Below the pieces are notes generated by a model. The model was not told the origin of the DNA. It worked only from the letters and a program-made list of their open reading frames with translations, and did no database searches. From NCBI GenBank assembly GCA_964397425.1, contig CAYNID010000014.1, forward strand, positions 1-35,449: a DNA stretch of 35,449 bases, read 5' to 3'. This document shows positions 29,178 to 35,449 of the stretch, piece after piece (position 1 is the first letter of the stretch; every line of letters begins with the position of its first letter). This DNA comes from Hallerella sp964397425. Lineage in GTDB: Bacteria; Fibrobacterota; Fibrobacteria; Fibrobacterales; Fibrobacteraceae. The position numbers and the translations under genes were made by a program.

Positions 29178-30281
29178 ATGAGTTTGAAATGTGGTATTGT
29201 CGGACTTCCGAATGTCGGTAAAAGTACAATTTTCAATGCCATTACGAATGCGGGCGCGGAAGCTGCCAATTATCCCTTTTGCACGATAGAACCGAATGTG
29301 GGCATGGTCAGCGTTCCCGATGGCCGTTTAGATGAATTGGTTCAAGTTTACCATCCGAAATCCATTGTCCCCGCGGTGACGGAATTCGTCGATATCGCCG
29401 GTCTTGTCAAAGGCGCGAGCAAAGGCGAAGGTTTAGGCAATCAGTTTTTGACGCATATCCGCGAATGCAACGCCATCATGGAAGTTGTCCGTTGTTTTGA
29501 AGATGACGACATTACGCATGTGTTGGGGTCTGTAGATCCGGTTCGCGACATTGACATCATTGAAACGGAACTGATTCTGAAAGATTTGGATTCCGTGGAA
29601 AAACGCTTGAATAATGAAAACAAGGCGGCGAGAACGGGCAACGCCAAGGCGAAAGAAAACGTCGAAGCCTGCGAAATTTTGAAGCAAGGCCTGGAAAGTG
29701 GGCGGAGCGCACGCGAATTTATCGGCAAGAACGGTGATGCGTTAGACGCAATTGTGCAGGATTTGGCGCTTCTCACGGCAAAACCTCTTTTTTATTGCGC
29801 CAATATCCGCGAAGAGGATTTGGAAAAAAAAGGAAACGCTTACGTTGACCAGTTGAAGGAATTTGCGGCAAAGCAGGGGACTTCTGTCGTTGTCATCAGT
29901 GGAAAAATCGAAGAAGAACTTTCGACGATGGAACCCGAAGACAAGGCGGAACTCTTGAAAGATTACGGCATGGACGAATCCGGTTTGGATTCTGTCGTCC
30001 GCGAAGGATATCGCATTTTGGGCCTGCAGACGTTTTTCACCGCCGGAGAAAAGGAATGCCGCGCCTGGACTTTTGAAAAAGGTTCCAAGGCTCCGCAATG
30101 CGCCGGGGTCATTCATTCCGATTTTGAAAAGGGATTCATCCGGGCGGAAACTCTTGCGTTTGAAGACTTCCGCAAATACGGCTCGTGGAATGCGGCGAAA
30201 GAAGCGGGCGTCGTTCGCACCGAGGGCAAGGATTACGTGGTGAAGGACGGCGACATCATGTATTACCTTTTCAACGTGTAA
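29178..30281 (+). CDS. ychF: Ribosome-binding ATPase YchF
   Basis: 367 residues, the normal YchF length. The P-loop GLPNVGKST is at 9-17, G3 is in FVDIAGLVKGASKGEGLGNQ, and the base-recognition motif has the YchF form ANIREED in place of NKxD, giving ATP rather than GTP preference. A coiled-coil insert (about 125-190) and a C-terminal TGS domain (about 280-365) complete the family layout. It binds the ribosome and is linked to stress and redox regulation of translation. AAGGAG lies 10 nt upstream of the ATG. A terminator-like hairpin follows. Confidence 0.97.
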   Translation: MSLKCGIVGLPNVGKSTIFNAITNAGAEAANYPFCTIEPNVGMVSVPDGRLDELVQVYHPKSIVPAVTEFVDIAGLVKGASKGEGLGNQFLTHIRECNAIMEVVRCFEDDDITHVLGSVDPVRDIDIIETELILKDLDSVEKRLNNENKAARTGNAKAKENVEACEILKQGLESGRSAREFIGKNGDALDAIVQDLALLTAKPLFYCANIREEDLEKKGNAYVDQLKEFAAKQGTSVVVISGKIEEELSTMEPEDKAELLKDYGMDESGLDSVVREGYRILGLQTFFTAGEKECRAWTFEKGSKAPQCAGVIHSDFEKGFIRAETLAFEDFRKYGSWNAAKEAGVVRTEGKDYVVKDGDIMYYLFNV

Positions 30282-30317
30282 AAATGGGTTCTCTTTTGAA
30301 TCCATGAAGGCCTTTTT

Positions 30318-30350
30318 GAAACGCGTTTTCTCCAAAGAAAGCGCGTTTCT
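30318..30350 (+). terminator. Terminator of ychF
   Basis: GAAACGCG...CGCGTTTC with an inner TTTC/GAAA stem (30318-30349). The T tract after it is interrupted (TCTGCTTTG), so strength is uncertain. Confidence 0.6.
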
Positions 30351-30432
30351 GCTTTGTAAAAAGTTTTTATCGCGGCGTGGTGGAAAACGCGGAGCCGTTG
30401 TAAAAGAAACGTTTTCGATTCGGCAAATAAGT

Positions 30433-30440
30433 TATCTTTT
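30433..30440 (+). promoter_or_regulatory. TAnnTTT box of the mannanase gene
   Basis: TATCTTTT within AATAAGTTATCTTTTCC, 24 nt before the ATG at 30465; AAGGAG lies in the leader. Confidence 0.55.
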
Positions 30441-30464
30441 CCCTATTCACAAAAGGAGTGTGTT

Positions 30465-32396
30465 ATGAAATTGATTGGAAAAATGCTCGCTGTCACAGGG
30501 TTCGCCATTGCGGCATCCCAGGCGGCCATCAGCTTTAGTCCGGTTACTTCGGGGGCAACGGAAAGTGCCAAAAAACTGTATAGCTTTTTGGCGGCGAATT
30601 ATGGCGCGAAGACGATCTCCGGCATGATGATTGGTGACGCGGCATCTTCAAATGTCTCTGAAATGCCGGATATGGATTCAATGCTTGTCCGCACGGGAAA
30701 GCTGCCGGCGTTGGTCGGCTTCGATTTTCTGTTTGCGAACGGAGTGAAGGCGACAGATGGATGGTATATCAGCTATACGGAAAATGTCGTTGCGGCAGCG
30801 AAGAGCTTGTGGAACCAGGGCGGCATTCCGGCGTTTACCTGGCACTGGAAAGATCCCAGTCATTTGATTGATGCGTTTTATACGCAATCCGGCAATTCAA
30901 AAGAATATACGGACTTTGATTTCACCACGGGCTTTGTGACGCCATCTTGTACGGAGTCTTGTGAATGGGATAAGAATTCGACCGCTTACAAGCAAATTGT
31001 GGAAGATATCGATGAAATTGCCGTTCATTTCTTGTCTTTGCAGGATGCGGGAGTCGCCGCCATTTTCCGTCCGATTCACGAAGCGAGCGGTAAGTGGTTC
31101 TGGTGGGGCGCTCATGGCGGAGCAGCTTTCCAGGCACTTTACAATTTGATTTACGATGAAATGGTGAATGTCAAGGGCGTGAAGAATCTGATTTGGGTTT
31201 GGAACCCGCAATATGCGACAGATACGGATTGGAATCCGGGTGCGACCAAGTATGACGTTATCAGCTTGGACATTTACGAAGCCTGGGATTACACAACGAA
31301 ATTTGTGTCCGGTTATCAAACGTTGACGCAAAAGTATGGATCGGATAAAATCCTTGCCGTTTCTGAAAATGGGCCGATTCCCGATGTTTCGTCAAACAAG
31401 GATGCGGGTGTCGTTTGGTCGTGGTGGATGCCGTGGTATCAAACGTGGGATGGAAAATTCCTTGACCAGACTGCGGATGCCGTTTGGAAAGCGAACATGG
31501 AAGATGCGTGCGTGATTACGTTGGACGAAATGCCGGGCTGGAATGCGTTCTCCATTGCGACGACTTCTGAAGCGCCCTGCACGCCCAGTTACAAGCTCGG
31601 CGATTTGGACACGGCCCGTGTTGCAGTTGAAATCAAACCGGGTGATTTGGCGACGAATGGTTGGTTGATGACGACCCTTTCCGGGGATTCCGCCAAGGGA
31701 AATGTCGTCATCAAAACGGGAAGTGCGATAGACCTTTCTTCGAAAGACTCCATTACGCTGAATGTGTTCAATGCGAACACGATGGCGGGAATTTGGTTTA
31801 CCGTCGCATTCCTCGGCAATCAGTCCACAGGCTATGGTTGGGCGCAGCCCGAAGGTTGCTGGGTCAATGCCGGGGATTCTACCAGTTGCACCTTTGTACT
31901 ATCCACAACGGCAAAGGATCAGACGGTTCTGACGGGAATGGATTATTCGGAATTCATGAGCAACATTTCCAAAATTTATATCGAAATTTTCAGCGAAAGC
32001 TTTAACGGAAAAGTCTATTTCGATGATGTTTTGGCCGATGGAGAAGTGATTCATGATTTTGAAAAGGTCTCTGAAAAGATGACCGTGGAGCAAGGGAAAA
32101 ATTTGCAGGCGGAAATTGTCGGCAAGGGAAGTGCCGGTATTGCGCCTTCCATTGCCGGGGCTTCTGCTGTGGAAATGGGAATTTCTGGGCGTAACTTGTC
32201 TGTAACACTCTCCAAAGCAGGACGTGCAAGCGTTGCTTTGTTTGACGTGACGGGCCATCGGGTGAAGACTTTTGCAAATGGTTCTTTGCAAGCGGGAACG
32301 CATCAGTTTGACCTTTCGACCCTCGCTGGAGGAAATTACATTGTCCGCATCCATGGCGTGGGATTCTCTTCGGCAAAAGCGATTCGCCTTCGCTAA
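30465..32396 (+). CDS. Secreted GH26 beta-mannanase with binding module and sorting-type tail
   Basis: 643 residues. Signal peptide MKLIGKMLAVTGFAIAASQA is followed by a GH26 catalytic domain (about 30-360) with WHWKDP, FRPIHEASGKWFWWG (acid/base Glu206) and AVSENGPIPD (nucleophile Glu301); a conserved WVWNP lies between them. It hydrolyses beta-1,4-mannans by a retaining mechanism. Residues about 385-540 form a beta-sandwich, probably a carbohydrate-binding module (ends GKVYFDDVLADG). The C-terminal ~75 residues resemble a type IX secretion sorting domain (VALFDVTGHRVKTF, AGGNYIVRI, ending AIRLR). It is transcribed alone, with an AAGGAG site, its own promoter box and a strong terminator. Confidence 0.93.
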   Translation: MKLIGKMLAVTGFAIAASQAAISFSPVTSGATESAKKLYSFLAANYGAKTISGMMIGDAASSNVSEMPDMDSMLVRTGKLPALVGFDFLFANGVKATDGWYISYTENVVAAAKSLWNQGGIPAFTWHWKDPSHLIDAFYTQSGNSKEYTDFDFTTGFVTPSCTESCEWDKNSTAYKQIVEDIDEIAVHFLSLQDAGVAAIFRPIHEASGKWFWWGAHGGAAFQALYNLIYDEMVNVKGVKNLIWVWNPQYATDTDWNPGATKYDVISLDIYEAWDYTTKFVSGYQTLTQKYGSDKILAVSENGPIPDVSSNKDAGVVWSWWMPWYQTWDGKFLDQTADAVWKANMEDACVITLDEMPGWNAFSIATTSEAPCTPSYKLGDLDTARVAVEIKPGDLATNGWLMTTLSGDSAKGNVVIKTGSAIDLSSKDSITLNVFNANTMAGIWFTVAFLGNQSTGYGWAQPEGCWVNAGDSTSCTFVLSTTAKDQTVLTGMDYSEFMSNISKIYIEIFSESFNGKVYFDDVLADGEVIHDFEKVSEKMTVEQGKNLQAEIVGKGSAGIAPSIAGASAVEMGISGRNLSVTLSKAGRASVALFDVTGHRVKTFANGSLQAGTHQFDLSTLAGGNYIVRIHGVGFSSAKAIRLR

Positions 32397-32417
32397 ACCG
32401 TTTGAACGATGAATTGG

Positions 32418-32445
32418 AAAAGCCCCGAATGTTTCGGGGCTTTTC
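32418..32445 (+). terminator. Terminator of the mannanase gene
   Basis: AAAAGCCCCGAA (32418-32429), TGT loop, TTCGGGGCTTTT (32433-32444): a perfect 12-bp stem with T residues after it. It may also work on the minus strand. Confidence 0.92.
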
Positions 32446-32554
32446 TGTGTGGGCGTTTTTCCGTTTGAGTTAGAAAAAAGTTCGCCTCGGTTCAAGTCGG
32501 CATGGAACGGAATTTCTTTTGCCAAAAAGGTTCACCGTTCGCATTCCAAACTCC

Positions 32555-32710
32555 ACGAAAACGGCTCGCCTTTGCCGCCTAAACCGTGCAAAATTCACCC
32601 CGCCACAGAAAAGGCTTTCTGTGCGAAAGCCCATCAAAAAGAGTGCTCCGTTATCAACGCAAACGCCAAACTTCGCACTCTACATTTCTCATTCCTAATT
32701 TCTAATTGCA
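32555..32710 (-). repeat. Intergenic repeat element, copy B
   Basis: Read on the minus strand it starts right after the stop of the Fib_succ gene: attagaaattaggaatgag tract, gaagtttggcgttt, then AGAGTGC...GCACTC followed by TTTTT, gatgggctttcgcac, gaaagccttttctg, ttgcacggttt, and gcgagccgttttcg. cccatcaaaaagagtgctc (32630-32648) is identical in copy C2. It is in the same orientation as the upstream gene. The bases 32446-32554 show nothing else recognisable. Confidence 0.75.
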
Positions 32711-34186
32711 CTAGTCCTTGAGGCAACGGACAGAAATGGCGTAATCTTTGTCTTGATCGTACAACTCCGTATTTGAAAAGTTTATGTCTAAATACAGACG
32801 GAACGCATCATTCTCGTCTATTTCTGTAGAAGTCCAAAAATCCGTGTTGGTGCCTGCGGAGCTAAAGTCGCCAAGGTCATTGCGCCAACCCGCAGGGAGA
32901 GCGGAAATGCCATAGTCGTCTGTGCCATTGGAATTTTCCGCCCAACCGCTATTTGACCTGAGCTTTGTGCATGCGACCGCTTTTCCACCGACGGCTTCAA
33001 TCAGGGTTGTGAATTCTGCCTTGTTCGGCAAATGCCATCCGGTGGGGCAGGCCGTTTGGGAGGCTTCCCATGTGTAAAGCCGTCCGTATTTTTCGCAGTT
33101 GGATTTTTCATCTTCATAGCAGTAACTGTCGGCAGTTTCGTAATTCAGGTTCTGAGCCATCCAAACTTGGTCTCCGATTTGAATCGTTTTGTATGTTTGG
33201 CCATCGCGCGCATCCGTGAGAGGATCGGAGTCTTTGAGGCAACGGATAGAAAAAGGCTGGTTCTTAGATACAGACTCAAGAAAGCTCTTTTCTTCATAGC
33301 TAAACAAGCCTAAAGTGTATGCTTTGCCGTTGTCCAAGCCCTCTCCTACGGAAGTCCAAAAGCCTGTCATAACGCCTGTGGTGGCTTGCGGTACTCCTTC
33401 GGCCCTGGTCCCTGCCGGAAGAGCAGAAAATCCGAAATCGTCTGTGCCATTGATGGCGCTGAAGCTTTCGTAGTCTTTCCAACCGCTTGTCGACTTCAGT
33501 TTTGTACCGGCGATTTCTTCTCCACCTACGGCGTCAATCAACGTTTTAAAGTCGGCATCGTTCGGCAAATGCCAACCGGTGGGGCAGACCGTTTGGGAGG
33601 CTTCCCATGTGTAAAGCCGTCCGTATTTTTCGCAGTTGGATTTTTCATCTTCATAGCAGTAACTGTCGGCGGTTTCGTAATTCAGGTTCTCGGCCATCCA
33701 GGTCTGCGAATCAATTTGAACCATTTTGTACGTCTTGCCGTCACGAGCGTCCTTGAACGTCTGCTTGCCGTCATCGGCAGAAGAACTGGAAGCTGCGTCC
33801 GCGCTGCTTTTTCCTTCGGCTTTGGCGGAAGAACTGGAAGCCGCACCCGCGCTGCTTTTTCCTTCGGCTTTGGCGGAAGAACTGGAAGCCGCACCCGCGC
33901 TGCTTTTTCCTTCGGCTTTGGCAGAAGAACTGGAAGCCGCGCTTGAACCGTTTTCATCACCCATTTCAACGGAGGAACTTGATATTTCGTCTAAGTCTCC
34001 GTCCGCAATGTTTGGGTTGCTGGAGCTTCCGTCCGAGTCGCTGCAGCCGAAAACGGCAAGCAAAAAGGCCAATGAACTTAAAATTAACGCTTTGTCGAGT
34101 TTTTTCGTAAGATATACCTGTTGTATGTTCTTGTTACAATTTAAAACATTTACAGGCGTCCGGATTCCGTTTTTCGTTGTCAGCAA
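32711..34186 (-). CDS. Lipoprotein with two Fib_succ_major domains
   Basis: 491 residues from a TTG at 34186, the first standard start codon that keeps the signal peptide whole. However, the segment beginning at the ACG codon 34108 reads (T)KKLDKALILSSLAFLLAVFGC, a textbook lipoprotein signal, so the true start may be that ACG or a mutated ATG. After the lipid Cys come an acidic/Ser-rich stretch, three 16-residue AKAEGKSSAGAASSSS repeats, and two Fib_succ_major domains (about 146-318 and 325-491), each with DARDG(K/Q)TYK, WMA-x-NLNYE, YGRLYTWEAS, CPTGWHLP and a final RCLKD. Paralogues are numerous in Fibrobacter; function is unknown, presumably at the cell surface. Confidence 0.85.
   Translation of the reverse strand: MLTTKNGIRTPVNVLNCNKNIQQVYLTKKLDKALILSSLAFLLAVFGCSDSDGSSSNPNIADGDLDEISSSSVEMGDENGSSAASSSSAKAEGKSSAGAASSSSAKAEGKSSAGAASSSSAKAEGKSSADAASSSSADDGKQTFKDARDGKTYKMVQIDSQTWMAENLNYETADSYCYEDEKSNCEKYGRLYTWEASQTVCPTGWHLPNDADFKTLIDAVGGEEIAGTKLKSTSGWKDYESFSAINGTDDFGFSALPAGTRAEGVPQATTGVMTGFWTSVGEGLDNGKAYTLGLFSYEEKSFLESVSKNQPFSIRCLKDSDPLTDARDGQTYKTIQIGDQVWMAQNLNYETADSYCYEDEKSNCEKYGRLYTWEASQTACPTGWHLPNKAEFTTLIEAVGGKAVACTKLRSNSGWAENSNGTDDYGISALPAGWRNDLGDFSSAGTNTDFWTSTEIDENDAFRLYLDINFSNTELYDQDKDYAISVRCLKD
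33026..33163 (-). repeat. Near-identical segment, C-terminal Fib_succ domain
   Basis: 138 bp matching 33563-33700 with about six differences, covering WMA-x-NLNYE to CPTGWHLP. It marks a recent duplication or gene conversion between the two domains of one gene. Confidence 0.85.
33563..33700 (-). repeat. Near-identical segment, N-terminal Fib_succ domain
   Basis: The partner of 33026-33163. The rest of the two domains is far more diverged. Confidence 0.85.
33780..33943 (-). repeat. 48-nt tandem repeat x3.4 encoding Ala/Ser linker
   Basis: Units start at 33780, 33828 and 33876, with a partial unit from 33924. Each encodes a 16-residue AKAEGKSSAGAASSSS unit on the minus strand; units 2 and 3 are almost identical. 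It is the linker between the lipid anchor and the first Fib_succ_major domain. Confidence 0.9.
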
Positions 34187-34199
34187 TAATTTTCCGTTC

Positions 34200-34320
34200 T
34201 AATATCCAACTCCACATTCCTAATTCCACACTTTCTCCACCCGCAGAAAAGGCTTCCCGCCAAAGCCCCATTAAAGAAAGTTTCCCGTTAACAGCTCACA
34301 ATTTCTCATTTCTCATTATG
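34200..34320 (-). repeat. Intergenic repeat element, copy C1 (diverged)
   Basis: Read on the minus strand: atgagaaatgagaaattgtg, then ctgttaacgggaaac, ctttctttaatgggg, gaagccttttctgcgggtgg and ggaattaggaatgtggagtt. It is the second unit after C2, as A2 follows A1. Confidence 0.6.
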
Positions 34321-34451
34321 AAAAGGCTCGCCGTCCCAACCGTGCAAAAATCGCCCAGCTGCAGAAAAGGCTTTGGTGTGAAACCCATCAAAAAGAGTGC
34401 TCACGTCTCAGCTAACAACTCCTCATTTCTCATTCCTAATTTCTAATTACA
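34321..34451 (-). repeat. Intergenic repeat element, copy C2
   Basis: Starts right after the stop of the gene at 34452. 34424-34466 matches 32683-32725 at 42 of 43 positions, crossing the stop codon into the coding sequence. It contains gagcactctttttgatggg, tttcacac, aaagccttttctgcag, and ttttgcacggttgggacggc. Confidence 0.75.
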
Positions 34452-35449
34452 CTAGTCCTTGAGGCAGCGGATTGGGTGAAAATACGCTGCGTCTTCGTTA
34501 GTTAGATTTGCCCTTGTGCGGGTGGAGTCTATCTGCAAGGATCGCGCTTTGTTGTTTTGTATGCCGGAGTAAGCCCAAAAGTGAGTTGATAGTCCTTTCA
34601 TGTCGAATTTGTTGGAGCCAAATAAATAGGCGCGTCCTGTCGGCAGCGCCGAAAATCCGAAATCATTTGTACCGTTGCTGCTTGAGCCTTTGTAGTCGTC
34701 CCAACCGATTTTTGTTTTGAGCTTTATGCCAGAAAGATCTTTGCCGACGGCATTACGCAAAATGGTAAACTCATCCATGCTCGGCAGGTGCCAACCTTTT
34801 GGGCAAATGCCTAAAACAGTGCCTGCAGGCGTGCAATCACTGTGGTCTCCGCAACCCCTCCCGTCTTCACTGAAGACCGCCGCCGAGTCCATTGCGGCAG
34901 ACCACAAATAAAGTCTGCCATACTTGGCGCAGTTCTCTGGATCGTTGTCGTAGCAGCAGCTCGAGGAGATTTGCGAAGCCGTTTTCTGTGGGTAATCGTA
35001 GTTCAGGTTCTGCGCCATCCAGGTTTGCGTGCCGATTTGAATCGTGCGGTAAATTTGGCTGTCGCGGGTGTCGATGAGGTAGCCGTATTTTCCGGCGGCG
35101 AGCATTTCTTGATTCAGGTATTCCGTTGTCACAAATGAATTTTCTTTTATGGCGTAAAGTTGATCGTGTAGGCAAAAACTTTTCGCCGGGTCGTAAGGTT
35201 CCGTTCCGCACATCGCCTTGTAAAGCGCCATTGTGTCCGTGGCGCAGATTACGTTCACGGTGCCGTTCCCCTCGTCCGAAAGGGTGCAGCCATTTCCGGC
35301 GCTTCCCGGAGAGCCGCTGTCACCTTTTGCGCCGTGCGCAATCACGCCCACGGAGTCCCCGCCGCACAGGATTTTGTAGCCCGAACTGTCCGGGAGCGCT
35401 TCTGCCGTGCAGCTTTCGCCATTAGCTCCAAAGACCGTATCGCGCAAAA
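34452..35449 (-). CDS. Fib_succ_major-domain protein, 5' truncated by window edge
   Basis: The frame is open at the right edge, so the TTG at 35447 need not be the start; at least 331 residues are visible. The N-terminal part has a repeated cell like DTVFGANGESCTAE and SSGYKILCGGDSVGVI, with a short collagen-like stretch GAKGDSGSPGSAGNG. A spacer is followed by one Fib_succ_major domain (from about residue 125: TRDSQIYRTIQIGTQTWMAQ, YGRLYLWSAAMDS, CPKGWHLPSMDEF, ending IRCLKD). Function is unknown; the upstream Cys-containing cells are shared by many Fibrobacter surface proteins. Its 3' end is followed by repeat C2. Confidence 0.85.
   Translation of the reverse strand, partial: LRDTVFGANGESCTAEALPDSSGYKILCGGDSVGVIAHGAKGDSGSPGSAGNGCTLSDEGNGTVNVICATDTMALYKAMCGTEPYDPAKSFCLHDQLYAIKENSFVTTEYLNQEMLAAGKYGYLIDTRDSQIYRTIQIGTQTWMAQNLNYDYPQKTASQISSSCCYDNDPENCAKYGRLYLWSAAMDSAAVFSEDGRGCGDHSDCTPAGTVLGICPKGWHLPSMDEFTILRNAVGKDLSGIKLKTKIGWDDYKGSSSNGTNDFGFSALPTGRAYLFGSNKFDMKGLSTHFWAYSGIQNNKARSLQIDSTRTRANLTNEDAAYFHPIRCLKD

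Overview
The window looks like a chromosomal segment of a Fibrobacter species (Fibrobacterota), related to F. succinogenes. The evidence is two lipoprotein-type genes carrying the 'Fib_succ_major' paralogous domain, Ser/Ala linkers encoded by tandem repeats, a secreted GH26 mannanase with a C-terminal sorting-type domain, and a Gram-negative envelope gene set (MCE/Mla lipid transport, lipoproteins, an outer-membrane barrel). No phage, transposase, integrase, CRISPR array or rRNA was seen. The assignment comes from recognising families, not from a database search.

Layout. 1-1476: the 3' part of a GLUG-repeat surface protein. 1477-1978: noncoding, with a terminator and two copies of an intergenic repeat that recurs at the right end. 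1979-3275 (minus): tRNA-Leu(GAG), secG, tpiA. 3361-7308 (minus): a small lipoprotein, then an MCE/Mla-type operon (permease with fused STAS domain, ATPase, MCE substrate-binding protein, PqiC-like lipoprotein). 7556-8539 (plus): an outer-membrane barrel. 8477-12301 (minus): cinA, recA with a candidate SOS promoter, a MerR regulator and an exported protein. 12422-18027: a DUF5683-like protein, a YfhO-like membrane protein, an unlisted 36-residue membrane peptide, an ArsR-methyltransferase fusion and a divergent PAP2 phosphatase. 18067-20417: tRNA-Thr(CGU), a YfgM-like TPR protein and an LL-diaminopimelate aminotransferase. 20576-24329: a tightly coupled glycan/lipid-linked sugar module (GtrA, FAD oxidoreductase, GT-C membrane protein). 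24404-30281: purL, a lipoprotein and ychF. 30465-32396: the GH26 mannanase. 32711-35449 (minus): two Fib_succ_major genes separated and followed by the same intergenic repeat.

Two patterns cut across the genes. First, a TAnnTTTG-like box (often followed by GGC or GGGC) precedes most transcription units, including both tRNAs. It resembles the -7 element of Bacteroidota. In at least six protein genes it ends only 4-6 nt before the start codon, with no usable Shine-Dalgarno, which predicts leaderless mRNAs; other genes have the box 15-40 nt upstream plus a good Shine-Dalgarno. Second, a roughly 120-170 bp repeat with terminator-like hairpins follows the 3' ends of the surface-protein genes, always in the same orientation as the gene. 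In two paralogues the near-identity continues through the stop codon.

The rest is mostly housekeeping and envelope biology. Start sites were re-chosen wherever the longest frame ran into a tRNA, a promoter or a neighbouring gene.
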